Assembly (NCBI GenBank): GCA_019637155.1
Contig: JAHBWE010000008.1
Span: 62,001 to 126,000, forward strand
Source of the DNA: Labilithrix sp.
Lineage (GTDB): Bacteria; Myxococcota_A; Polyangia; Polyangiales; Polyangiaceae
Direction: 5' to 3'
Length of the DNA stretch: 64,000 nucleotides
Shown: positions 51,238 to 59,031 of the stretch, in pieces
How the letters are laid out: every line of letters starts with the position of its first letter
Position numbering within the stretch: position 1 is the stretch's first letter
Made by a program: the position numbers and the translations under genes
Notes under the pieces: model-generated
The model's input: only the letters and a program-made list of their open reading frames with translations
Told to the model about the DNA's origin: nothing
The model's database searches: none

Positions 51238-51639
51238 TCACCGCGCGTACTTGCGGAGGACGACGCGCGTGCCCTTCTCCGGGCCGGTGTCGACCTCGAA
51301 GAAGTCGACGAGCCGGCGGGCGCCGAGGAGGCCCTTCCCCATCCCGGTGCGCGACTGGTACGTGCCGCTCAGGACGAGCTTCAGATCGGAGATGCCGGGG
51401 CCGCGGTCGGTCGCGACGATCTCGATGCCGGGGCGCGGCGACGCGAGCTTCCGGAGGTGGATGTTCCCGGTCTGCGCGTAGTGGAAGATGTTGCGCGCGA
51501 GCTCGGAGATCGCGGTCGCGACCTTGACCTGGTTGATCTCGCTGAGCCCGAGCTCGCGACACATCTCGCGCCCCGCCCCGCGGGCGCGCACGATGTCCCC
51601 CTCCATCTTGATCGCGATGTCGATCGTCTCGGGCCCCAT
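51238..51639 (-). CDS. RsbT-like switch ATPase
   Basis: A 133-residue GHKL ATPase of the RsbT type. AISELARNIFHYAQTGNI (N box), ATDRGPGISDLKLVL (G1) and GMGKGLLGARRLVDFFEVDT (G2) are clear. RsbT proteins phosphorylate STAS proteins in stressosomes and then activate SpoIIE-type phosphatases; the phosphatase gene follows after only 4 bases, matching that logic. First gene of the minus-strand operon. A second RsbT-like gene is at 55126-55599. Confidence 0.9.
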   Translation of the reverse strand: MGPETIDIAIKMEGDIVRARGAGREMCRELGLSEINQVKVATAISELARNIFHYAQTGNIHLRKLASPRPGIEIVATDRGPGISDLKLVLSGTYQSRTGMGKGLLGARRLVDFFEVDTGPEKGTRVVLRKYAR

Positions 51640-51718
51640 CTCGCCGCCTCAGCGGTGGTCCGATTTTGCACTATTCTCACGAAAACCAAATCCAAGATTT
51701 CGACTATCGTCACGCTTC

Positions 51719-52084
51719 GTGTCTCCCCGGAAGATCCTCCTCGTCGACGACAGCGCCCTCGTCCGGGCCGTCGTCGCCCACGCCCTCGCCGCGGCGGGCC
51801 ACGAGGTCGCCAGCGTCGAAGACCCTGGAAAAATCGATGATGCGGTCGCCGGCGGAACCCCCGACTTGCTCCTCGTCGACGCGAGCTACCCCGGCGTCAC
51901 GGACGACGCGCTGGTCGAGGTGGTCTCCCGCCACGCGGCGCGCCTCCCGGTGGTCCTCTTCTCGGATCGCCCCCCCTGCGAGGTGGACGCCCTCGCGTCC
52001 CGCATCGGCGCCCGCGGCTCGGTCCCCAAGGACGGCGCCACCCTCGCCTCCCGCCTCGCCGCGTTCTTCTCGGAGGCCGGATAG
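51719..52084 (+). CDS. single-domain response regulator
   Basis: A 121-residue receiver from a GTG at 51719; the in-frame sequence upstream is not protein-like and overlaps the divergent RsbT-like gene. ILLVDDSALVRAVVAHALAA, Asp in LLLVDASYPGV, Ser in VVLFSDRP and Lys in GSVPKDGAT are in place. No output domain. Possibly a phosphate acceptor for the CheA-like or Hpt proteins nearby. Confidence 0.85.
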   Translation: MSPRKILLVDDSALVRAVVAHALAAAGHEVASVEDPGKIDDAVAGGTPDLLLVDASYPGVTDDALVEVVSRHAARLPVVLFSDRPPCEVDALASRIGARGSVPKDGATLASRLAAFFSEAG

Positions 52085-52165
52085 CGCGAGGCCGCTGCTC
52101 GGCGCCTCCGCCCCGCGCTCCCACGGCGCAGCATCCTTCGAGGCCGGGCCGCACCGGCGGCGCGG

Positions 52166-53266
52166 TCAGCGCATTCGCACGTCCAGCTCCGCGGCGAACG
52201 CGGGGTCGCTGCTCGGCGGCGCGGTCGTCTTCTTGCCGACGTCGGTCATCGCGCTCACGAGCGAGCTCGCGATCATCTGCGCCTGGAGCGCGCGCGTGGC
52301 GGCGCCCGAGGCGAGCGCGGCGGCGGGGAGCTCGGCGACGGGCGCGGAGTCGGGGCTCTCCGCGATCGTGAGCGCGCCGGCCTCGCGCATCGCGGCGAGG
52401 CCCTCGAGGCCGTCGGTCCCCGTTCCCGAGAGGAGCACGCCGACCGCGTCTTTTCCGTAGGTCTCCGCGATCGAGCGGAACATGACCGTCATCGACGGCA
52501 GCGCCCCCGCGTACGGCGCGCCCTCGCGCGAGACGACGACGCCGCGCCGCGGGAAGTACACGTGCGCTCCCGGCTCGCCGACGATGACCTCACCCGGCAT
52601 GCAGTCGTGCGGCGTCGCCGAGACGGTGCGCACGCGGAGCGCGGTCGCGCCCTGGAGGTACTTCACGAACGCGGCCCCGAACTTCGCCGGCATCTGCTGC
52701 ACGATCACGATCGGCGCGGAGATTCCCGGCGGGATCGCCTCGAGGATCGTCGCGACCGACTTCGGCGCGCCGGTGCCGCCCGCGATCGCGATGAGCGAGA
52801 ACGGCGGCGGCTCTTCGATCGGGCCCGCGCGCATCGTGCGCGACGCGTCGTGCCGCTCTTCCATGTGGAGGAACACCGGCACGTCGGCGAGGACGCGGAC
52901 GTGCTGGCGCAGCATCTTCATGCTCTCTTCGTCGCCGATCGACGGCTTCGCCATGAAGTCGAGCGCGCCGGACTGGATCGCGCGGAAGCCGACGTCGCTG
53001 TCGGGTCCGAGGCGCTCGGCGGTCACGACGAGGATCGGCACCGGGCTCGTCCCCATGACGCGGCCGATCGTCTCGAGCCCGCTCGGGCCCGGCATGTCGA
53101 TGTCCATCGTGACGAGGTTCGGCTTGTGCTCGAGGATCTTCGGGAGCGCCTCGAAGCCGTTCGTCGCCTCCCCGACGACCTGGATGTCGCCGTCCGCCTC
53201 GAGGATGCGGCGGAGGACCATCCGCGAGATCGACGAGTCGTCGACGACGACGACGCGGATCGTCAC
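52166..53266 (-). CDS. CheB homologue with altered active site
   Basis: A 366-residue protein from a GTG at 53266 that overlaps the Hpt stop as GTGA. The receiver (1-120) is intact (Asp 9 and 10, Asp 55 in VTMDIDMPG). The methylesterase domain (about 157-345) keeps the fold and the Asp in GVLLSGTGTDGLEG, but the catalytic Ser of I-G-A-S-T-G-G is Gly 164 (IAGGTGAPKS) and the catalytic His of VVQHMP is Gln 191 (VIVQQMP). It cannot be a standard methylesterase or deamidase and probably serves as a phospho-switch scaffold. No CheR or chemoreceptor is in the window. Confidence 0.88.
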   Translation of the reverse strand: MTIRVVVVDDSSISRMVLRRILEADGDIQVVGEATNGFEALPKILEHKPNLVTMDIDMPGPSGLETIGRVMGTSPVPILVVTAERLGPDSDVGFRAIQSGALDFMAKPSIGDEESMKMLRQHVRVLADVPVFLHMEERHDASRTMRAGPIEEPPPFSLIAIAGGTGAPKSVATILEAIPPGISAPIVIVQQMPAKFGAAFVKYLQGATALRVRTVSATPHDCMPGEVIVGEPGAHVYFPRRGVVVSREGAPYAGALPSMTVMFRSIAETYGKDAVGVLLSGTGTDGLEGLAAMREAGALTIAESPDSAPVAELPAAALASGAATRALQAQMIASSLVSAMTDVGKKTTAPPSSDPAFAAELDVRMR

Positions 53267-53568
53267 GGCGCGCGCTCCTCGGCGACGGCCTCGATCTCCG
53301 AGCGCAGCTCCTCGACGAGGTTGCGGAGCCGCACGCGGTCCCCCTTGCGCGCCGCCGCCTCCGCGTCGCGCGCGACGTCGGCCACGCCGTCGAAGGCGAG
53401 CATGCTCGCCTCGCCCGAGAGGCAATGCAGCTCCGACGCCGCGGAGCGGAGCTCCGTGCTCTCCCCGCCGGCCTCGCTCAGGAGCTGGGCGATGCGACGG
53501 TGGCGTTGCCACGCCATCTCCAGAAAGGGCGCGCGAAAGCTTTCCCGCATTTCCATGAAATCACCCAT
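53263..53568 (-). CDS. Hpt phosphotransfer protein
   Basis: A 101-residue four-helix protein. ASELHCLSGEASMLAFDGVA carries the phospho-His in an H-x-L-S-G-E motif close to the Hpt consensus (H-x-L-K-G). ATG 53568 starts it (an ATG at 53556 is alternative); the longer frame upstream is the RsbS promoter region. It overlaps the CheB-like gene as GTGA, so phosphotransfer to the CheB-like receiver is the natural reading. The phosphate source could be the CheA-like kinase 4 kb away. Confidence 0.8.
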   Translation of the reverse strand: MGDFMEMRESFRAPFLEMAWQRHRRIAQLLSEAGGESTELRSAASELHCLSGEASMLAFDGVADVARDAEAAARKGDRVRLRNLVEELRSEIEAVAEERAP

Positions 53569-53625
53569 AACAGATGTAGCGCCGAGGCTCGACGGACACG
53601 GCGTCTCGTGCGAATCTCGGCCGCG

Positions 53626-54060
53626 ATGACGGACAGCCTCGATCGCCTCCCGGTGATCCACCTCTGGAACCAAGTGCTCGTCCCGCTCCAGGGGGACGTG
53701 AGCGACCACATCGCCGAGCGGCTGGTAGATCAGGTGCTCGACACCATCCGGGATACCGGGGCGGAAGGGTTAATCATCGATCTCACGGGTATCTGGATGG
53801 TCGACAGCCACCTCTGCGCCGTCCTCTCGCGCCTCGCCGCCTCCGCGCGGCTGATGGGCGCGGACAGCATCATTTGTGGGATGAACGCGCAAGTCGCGAT
53901 CACCCTCCAAACGATGGGGATAGACATGGGCGTGGTCCGGACGGCGCTCACGCTCGAGGCGGCGTTCAAGTCGCTCGGGATCGGCCGCCTCGACGGGCAC
54001 GCGCCCAAGGGCGGCCCCAACAAGCGGCCGCGGCCGCGAACGCCGCGCGAGACGCGCTGA
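53626..54060 (+). CDS. RsbS-like stressosome STAS protein
   Basis: A 144-residue single STAS domain. VLVPLQGDVSDHIAERLVDQ, IIDLTGIWMVDSHLCAVLSR and GMNAQVAITLQTMGIDMGVV are the RsbS core, with a Ser in the MVDS turn where RsbS is phosphorylated. A Gly/Pro/Arg tail of 25 residues is extra. It is followed by an RsbR-like gene after 68 bases. RsbS and RsbR proteins build the stressosome shell and hold RsbT until stress; RsbT- and RsbX-like genes are encoded convergently just beyond. Confidence 0.9.
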   Translation: MTDSLDRLPVIHLWNQVLVPLQGDVSDHIAERLVDQVLDTIRDTGAEGLIIDLTGIWMVDSHLCAVLSRLAASARLMGADSIICGMNAQVAITLQTMGIDMGVVRTALTLEAAFKSLGIGRLDGHAPKGGPNKRPRPRTPRETR

Positions 54061-54128
54061 CTTACCGAGAATAGTTTGCTTCCACGAAATGCCGTGCCAT
54101 CGTGCGCGGGACGCAAAGGACCTGACGA

Positions 54129-54770
54129 ATGCCGGAGGCGGTCGACCAGAACTTGTCGGAGCTGATGCTCGAGCGAATCGCTGACATCCTCATCGTCGTC
54201 GCGGACGTGGGAAGCGGTGATTACTCGACGCGCCTCAAGAGCAACCTGCCCGAGAACCACCCGCTCTCGACGCTCTACGAGGGCATCAACCAGATGATCG
54301 GCTCGCTCGCGAAGGAGCAGGAGCGGAGCGCGACGTACCAGAAGGAGCTCGAGGAGAAGCTCGCGACGATCGAGATCCAGCGCGCGGCGATCCGCGAGCT
54401 GTCGACCCCGATCATCGAGGTCTGGGCCGGCGTCCTCTGTCTCCCGGTCGTGGGCGTGCTGGACAGCACCCGCAGCGCCGAGATGACGGAGGCGCTCCTC
54501 AGCGCGATCGTCGAGAAAAAAGCGGACTGCGCGATCATCGACATCACCGGCATCCAGGTCATGGACACCGGAACCGCCGATCACTTCCTCCGCATGGCAC
54601 GCGCGGTCCGCCTCCTCGGCGCCGAGTGCCTCCTCACCGGCATCAACCCGGCCATCGCGCAAACCATCATCCACATGGGCGTCGACCTCAGCGGCGTCCT
54701 CACCCACCGCACGATGCGCACCGCCCTCCAGCGCTACATCACCCGCTACTTCTCCCCCGACGACGACTGA
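54129..54770 (+). CDS. RsbR-like stressosome protein
   Basis: A 213-residue protein. The N-terminal part (about 1-85) is not a globin as in Bacillus RsbR but a helical, HAMP-like module (RLKSNLPENHPLSTLYEGIN) with a coiled coil. The STAS domain (about 92-205) has ELSTPIIEVWAGVLCLPVVG, AIIDITGIQVMDTGTADHF and CLLTGINPAIAQTIIHMGVD; the Thr residues of MDTG and LTGI match the two RsbR phospho-sites. Directly downstream of RsbS. Confidence 0.9.
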   Translation: MPEAVDQNLSELMLERIADILIVVADVGSGDYSTRLKSNLPENHPLSTLYEGINQMIGSLAKEQERSATYQKELEEKLATIEIQRAAIRELSTPIIEVWAGVLCLPVVGVLDSTRSAEMTEALLSAIVEKKADCAIIDITGIQVMDTGTADHFLRMARAVRLLGAECLLTGINPAIAQTIIHMGVDLSGVLTHRTMRTALQRYITRYFSPDDD

Positions 54771-55150
54771 CCCAAGCCCGCGCCATCGCCGACAAGCCGC
54801 GACGCGACCGCTTCCAGAACGACGCGCGACGAGCCGCGACGCACCCGCTTCAACTACAGCGACGAGCGGCAGCCGACGAGCAAGCGCGACGAGCCGCGGA
54901 CGGTACCGAGCAGGCGACGGGCGGCGGCGCGCGACGCGGCGGGGGCGCGCCTTCAGACGATGGCGACGAGCCGCCGGCGGCCGCACCGGCAGCGCGACGA
55001 GCGATGCCACCGCTTCGGAACGACGCGTGGCTTGGCCGGCTGAGCAGGCGGCGCGCTACGAGCCGCGACGCCGTCGGCCGAGCGATGACGAACTTGCAGC
55101 CACCTTCGGCGACGGCGCGACCGCTTCAGAACGACGGCGACGAGCCGCGG
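54771..55150. repeat. degenerate repeats at the end of rsbR/rsbT
   Basis: About 350 bases with repeated fragments: a CCGCTTCAGAACGACG type unit, GACGAGCCGCG (several copies), and a longer block GGCCGG(C/T)TGAGCAGGCGG followed by CGCGCTACGA, present near 55040 and 55160. No gene is supported here. The last 10 or so codons of the convergent RsbT-like gene are written in this repeat. Confidence 0.7.
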
Positions 55151-55599
55151 CGTGGCCGGCCGAGCAGGCGGCGCGCTACGATGCGCTTTCCTCCGCCGGC
55201 GAGGGGGACGAGATCGAGCCCGTCGCTGAAGCGCGCGACCGCGCCGAGCCCGGCGCCGATGCCGCCGCGGCCGTAGACGCTCGCGGGATCGAGCTTGCCG
55301 CGCGCGTCGTAGCCGTCGCGGAGGCTCCCCGCGAGGTCGAAGGGCGCGGTCTCGTCCTCGGCCGCGATCGCGATCCCGCGCATCCCTTCCTCCGGCCGAT
55401 CGATCGCGGTGAGCTCGATGCGACCGCGCCGCCCGTACTTCACGATGTTCGAGGCGAGCTCCGACACGACGACGACGAGCTCCTCCACGACCTCGCGATC
55501 GAACCCGAGCGCCCCCGCGAACGAGCGCACGTGCGCGCGCGCGGTGAGCACGGCGTCGAAGTCGGCGACGGTGCAAGCGACAGGCAGCGGCGCGGTCAT
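55126..55599 (-). CDS. RsbT-like anti-sigma/switch ATPase
   Basis: A 157-residue GHKL ATPase. VVVVSELASNIVKYGRRGRI (N box), AIAAEDETAPFDLAGSLRDG (G1 region, changed from the usual D-x-G-x-G) and GRGGIGAGLGAVARFSDGLD (G2). The C-terminal ten residues (GRPRRGSSPSF) come from the neighbouring repeats and are not part of the fold. It follows the RsbX-like gene through a chain of tandem minute ORFs (see 55594-55658). Together with RsbS, RsbR and RsbX it completes a stressosome set. Confidence 0.85.
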   Translation of the reverse strand: MTAPLPVACTVADFDAVLTARAHVRSFAGALGFDREVVEELVVVVSELASNIVKYGRRGRIELTAIDRPEEGMRGIAIAAEDETAPFDLAGSLRDGYDARGKLDPASVYGRGGIGAGLGAVARFSDGLDLVPLAGGGKRIVARRLLGRPRRGSSPSF

Positions 55600-55658
55600 G
55601 CTCGGCTCGCGGTCATGCTCGGCTCGCGGTCATGCTCGGCTCGCGGTCATGCTCGGCT
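55594..55658. repeat. 17-base tandem repeat duplicating the RsbT start region
   Basis: Four copies of GGTCATGCTCGGCTCGC (55594-55610, 55611-55627, 55628-55644, last one partial). Each contains the RsbT start codon in antisense (CAT). The repeat lies between the RsbX stop (55684) and the RsbT start. Confidence 0.92.
55596..55650 (-). other. three overlapping six-codon upstream ORFs before RsbT
   Basis: Because the unit is 17 bases, every repeat copy makes the ORF ATG-ACC-GCG-AGC-CGA-GCA-TGA whose TGA overlaps the ATG of the next copy as ATGA. ORFs start at 55650, 55633 and 55616; the last one overlaps the RsbT ATG at 55599. A GAGGAGCGGAG ribosome binding site lies just before the first. This would link RsbT translation to three rounds of termination and restart. 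Confidence 0.65.
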
Positions 55659-55683
55659 TCTCCGCTCCTCTGCTCGGATCGAA

Positions 55684-56316
55684 TCAGAGCGCCACGTCGG
55701 CGACGAGGACGGTCGAGTCGTCGTGCGAGTGACGATGCTTCGCGAAGACGTGCGTCGCCGCTTCGCCGGGCGACATGGCGGCGAGCGCTTTCAGGTCGAA
55801 CCGCCCCGAGATTCCGTCGCTAAACATGACGAACCGCTCCGCGACCGGCGCATCGACGCGGCACGATCGCGGGCTCCGCAGCCGCACCCCGAGCACACCT
55901 GGCGTAAGGACGAACGGGAGCCGCCCGCTGACGGAGCGGAGATCGACGTTGCCGACCCCGCATGCCTCCACGCCGGCGGCGGACGCCGCGACCACGAGCG
56001 CCGCCGCGCCGCGCGATCCCTGAAGCGCGCGATGGAGGCCATTGGAGATGTCCAGCACCGTCGCCGCGTCCGTCGTCGAGCGCACCCACTCCGTCGCCGC
56101 CCGCGCGACCCGCGCCGCGTTCGGCCCATGCCCGAGCGCATCGACGACGACGAGGAACACGGCGTCGCGACGCTCCAGCACGATCACATCGTCGCCGCTC
56201 TCCACCTCGCCGACGCGCGGCCGCGAGATCCACGCCGCCGTCACGCGCGGCGCCTCGGCGCTCCACACCGTGGGCTCCACGAGCGCAGGAGGCCGATTCG
56301 ATCGCCGCCCGATCAC
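55684..56316 (-). CDS. RsbX-like stressosome phosphatase
   Basis: A 210-residue PP2C-type phosphatase. VVVDALGHGPNAARVARAAT carries the metal-binding Asp-Gly pair, ISNGLHRALQGSRGAAALVV and FVMFSDGISGRFDLKAL follow, and DDSTVLVADVAL closes the fold. RsbX resets stressosomes by dephosphorylating RsbR and RsbS. GTG 56316 is chosen because it overlaps the stop of a short repeat-derived ORF as GTGA; GTG 56322 in the same frame is possible. Transcribed with RsbT. Confidence 0.85.
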   Translation of the reverse strand: MIGRRSNRPPALVEPTVWSAEAPRVTAAWISRPRVGEVESGDDVIVLERRDAVFLVVVDALGHGPNAARVARAATEWVRSTTDAATVLDISNGLHRALQGSRGAAALVVAASAAGVEACGVGNVDLRSVSGRLPFVLTPGVLGVRLRSPRSCRVDAPVAERFVMFSDGISGRFDLKALAAMSPGEAATHVFAKHRHSHDDSTVLVADVAL

Positions 56317-56317
56317 G

Positions 56318-56475
56318 CCCACGTCACTCCCACGTCACTCGCTTCCCATCCCACTCCCACGTCACTCCACTTCCCTCCCATCGCACTCCCGCATCACACG
56401 CTTCCCCATCGCATGCCCACGTCGCTCGCTTCCCCATCGCATGCCCACGTCGCTCGCTTCCTCCCCTCACTCCCA
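56318..56475. repeat. tandem repeats between the DUF gene and RsbX
   Basis: Degenerate copies of a unit around CCCACGTC(A/G)CTCGCTTCCCCA. On the minus strand the copies nearest RsbX read GTG-ACG-TGG-GAG-TGA and GTG-ACG-TGG-GCG-TGA, each stop overlapping the next GTG as GTGA and finally the RsbX GTG. The unit resembles the 3' end of the upstream gene (CTG-ACG-TGG-GAG-TGA at 56467) plus a GGGGAAG-type ribosome binding site. Confidence 0.75.
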
Positions 56476-57051
56476 CGTCAGCTCGTACGCGAGCGCGCTG
56501 GGGGCGGGGCTGCCTTCGTCGAAGACGAAGCTGGCGCGGGGGTTCTTGCAGCCGACGGCTTCGAGCGCGTAGAGGACGAAGCCGGACGCGACGAGCCCGA
56601 TGAAGTCGAAGCCCTCGACGTCGGTGAGCTTCATGCTCATCTTCCGATTCGCGGCCTCGAACGACGGCACCGCGAGCTCGCCGCAGCGGCTGTTCCGTTC
56701 CCACAAGTCCGACGCCTTCTTCGCGAAGAGCGCCGGCGTCATCAGGCGGAAGAGCAGCTTCAGCGACGTCGTCGAGGCGGTCTCGGCGATCTGGCGACCG
56801 ACGCCCTCGAGCGCGGCGGCGATCTTCCCGTCGCTCTCGCGATGATGCGCCGCGATCGCGCGGAAGATCTCGGCCGCGTCATCGACGGGGTACCACTCGA
56901 ACTTGTTCACGAACGCAAACAGCTCCCGCACGCGGGGAGAGATGCGGTCGTAGATGCGTTTGCGCGTCGCCGGCTCGTAGGCCTTCTCGATGTAGCTCGC
57001 CGCGCTGTGGATCATGTACCCGCGACACGTTCGCGCTGTTCGCGTGCTCAT
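56467..57051 (-). CDS. myxobacterial-type hypothetical protein
   Basis: A 194-residue helical protein I cannot name. Features: IHSAASYIEKAYEPATRKR at the start, a central helical part (LFAFVNKFEWYPVDDAAEIF, KLLFRLMTPALFAKKASDLW) and FDFIGLVASGFVLYALEAVG near the end. The size and pattern recall a paralogous family of about 200 residues abundant in myxobacteria. Its stop lies at the edge of the tandem repeats. First gene of the rsbX-rsbT unit, so a role in stressosome output or input is possible but unsupported. Confidence 0.7.
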   Translation of the reverse strand: MSTRTARTCRGYMIHSAASYIEKAYEPATRKRIYDRISPRVRELFAFVNKFEWYPVDDAAEIFRAIAAHHRESDGKIAAALEGVGRQIAETASTTSLKLLFRLMTPALFAKKASDLWERNSRCGELAVPSFEAANRKMSMKLTDVEGFDFIGLVASGFVLYALEAVGCKNPRASFVFDEGSPAPSALAYELTWE

Positions 57052-57178
57052 CTTGGGGACGTCAGCCTAGCAGACTCCGCCGTCGATGCGCACATCCCCG
57101 AAGCGCGCGAGCGGCACGGTATCCCCGGTCCCCCCGATTTAGCTGGCAAGCGCACCCGCCGTCGTGCACCCTGACCGC

Positions 57179-57478
57179 ATGAGCAACGCACACGTGACGT
57201 TCATCGCGAAGGTTACGGCGAAGGCCGGTTCCGAGGGACAGCTGGCGGAGGCGCTCACCAGCCTCATCGCGCCCACCCGGGCCGAGACCGGCTGCCGTCA
57301 CTATTTCCCTCACGCCTCGCTCGACAACCCGCGCGAGTTCCACATCTACGAGAGCTGGAACACCGAATCGGATTTCGAGACCCACACGAAGACCCCACAT
57401 TTCCAGGCAATGATGGCCCGCTTCCCGGAGCTCCTCGACGGCCCCCCATCCCGCATCATGCTCCGCGATCTCGGCTAA
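57179..57478 (+). CDS. antibiotic-biosynthesis-monooxygenase-fold (ABM) protein
   Basis: A 99-residue dimeric ferredoxin-like protein. VTFIAKVTAKAGSEGQLAEA, TRAETGCRHYFPHASLDNP, FHIYESWNTESDFETHTKTP and HFQAMMARFPELL are the family pattern of ABM/YgiN quinol monooxygenases. ATG 57179 gives the standard length. It stands alone between the repeat-rich areas. Probably a small redox enzyme acting on quinols or reactive aldehydes; substrate unknown. Confidence 0.92.
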   Translation: MSNAHVTFIAKVTAKAGSEGQLAEALTSLIAPTRAETGCRHYFPHASLDNPREFHIYESWNTESDFETHTKTPHFQAMMARFPELLDGPPSRIMLRDLG

Positions 57479-57599
57479 CCCGGCTCAACCGCCGCCCCCT
57501 CCACGCGCCACCGTCCACGACTCGGGACGCCCTCCACCGCAGCCTCGCCGCACAGCCGGAGCAAGAACGCGAACGCCGCGAGGCCCATGTGGGGAACGG

Positions 57600-58480
57600 G
57601 CGCGAGGCCTCCACGCTCGCTGCATCCGCAAGAGCATCCACAGATGCGCCCGCACGCCGCACCCGAAGGCGCTCGCCGCGCACGGCGCTGGTCGTCCACG
57701 CACCATGCATGCGCGAGAACATCCACGTGCGCTCGCTGCGCATGCGCCACGCACTCGCTGCACGCGAAGCCATCCCTTGCACGCGTGCGCGCCGACAGCT
57801 GCATGCGCGAGGCCACCCGCATGCGCGCTGCAGGCGAGCCTATCCGCTGGCGCACCGTGCACGCGCGAAGCCATCCTCAGGCGCCACGCGCTCGCTGCAG
57901 GTGAGGCCATCCGCAAGCGCACCGTGCAGGCGCGAAGCCATCCGCGTGTGGCGCCTGCTCGCTGCAGGCGAGGCTATCCGCGGGCGCCACTCACGCGAAG
58001 CCATCCGCAGGCGCCGCACGCTCGCTGCAGGCGAGACCATCCGCAGGCCACCGCTCGCTAGGCACGAAGCCATCCGCGGGCGCCGCACGCTCGCTGCAGG
58101 TGAGGCCATCCGCACCATGCGCACGCGCGAAGCCATCCGCGGGCGCCAGGAGCCACCACCACTGGCGCGAGGATCCGCGGGCGCCACGCTCGCTGCAGGC
58201 GAGCCTATCCGCTGGCGCACCGTGCACGCGCGAAGCCATCCGCGGGCGCCACGCGCTCGCTGCATACGCGTACACCACTCGCTGGCGCAGCGAGGCATCC
58301 GCGTGGGCCACGCTCGTTGCATGCGCGAGGCGTGCCTTCGCTGCGTGTTCCGCGAGCGCTTGCCCCGTCGAAGGCGTGTTGCATGCTGGGCGCCATCCGA
58401 GAGCGCTCATCCGAGAGGGCGGTCGAAGGCGTGCATGCGCGAGAGCGGCGGCGGCATGCGGCCGCTCTCGCGGGCGTGAT
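57600..58480. repeat. degenerate repeat field with a GCCATCCGC core
   Basis: About 0.9 kb in which a core close to GA(A/G)GCCATCCGC(A/G)(G/T)G is repeated about 14 times, alternating with GCTCGCTGCAGGCGAG, at 25-35 base spacing. A block of about 65 bases near 57836 recurs almost unchanged near 58200. Long open frames exist in several frames on both strands because the repeats lack stops; none has a ribosome binding site or a credible product. Confidence 0.8.
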
Positions 58481-59031
58481 GGGTGCGCGAGGGCATTCGA
58501 TGTGCATCGGTGACGATGCCCGTCGGCGCGCCGGGTGCGTTGTTGCATATGGCGTGCTCGGCGCCGTACGTGGTCGCGAGGACGGTGGGCGCTCGTGTGC
58601 GGGGCGGCGAAGGGCGTGCGGGCGTGCGCGCGCGGCTTGCATGCTCGTGTGCTTGCGCGATGTTTGCATATTTCACGATTTGGAGCGTGGGCGGGGTCGG
58701 GGGCGGGACGTCGCTGATTCGTCGGGATCGACGAAACACCTCTTTCTCCGGAGGAACTGCTTGAAGTCGTATCCGGCTGGGGATAAATCTGGAGACGCGA
58801 TTGAGACGACATCGGACGACAGGCGATGTGGGCGTCGGAGCAGGCGCGCGATCTACGTGATCAATCGCACTTTTTTTGAAATTCTCGATTCCGACTCCTT
58901 GCACGACTGCGGTCCATAGGTGATGGTAGAGGTAAGCGCTCTGCTTCTTTGTACTTGACCGTACGAGAATGCTCTTTGCGCACCCAGAACAACCCATCGC
59001 TCGACTCGTCGAAGCGGAAGCAGGAGTGCGA
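58481..59031. other. intergenic stretch upstream of the triheme gene
   Basis: About 550 bases with no supported gene. The first part continues the low-complexity composition of the repeat field. From about 58660 the sequence is visibly less GC-rich, with a run of seven T near 58871 and TTGACC at about 58954. It probably holds the promoter of the next gene, but no pair of boxes with proper spacing was found. Confidence 0.4.

Noticed and set aside
57589..58479. Long open frames on both strands across the repeat field
   Set aside because: They arise because the GC-rich repeats contain no stop codons; several frames are open at once, none has a ribosome binding site, and the products are Arg/Ala low complexity.
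57600..58480. CRISPR array
   Set aside because: Repeats are degenerate and the spacing is irregular; no constant direct repeat with unique spacers and no cas gene is present.
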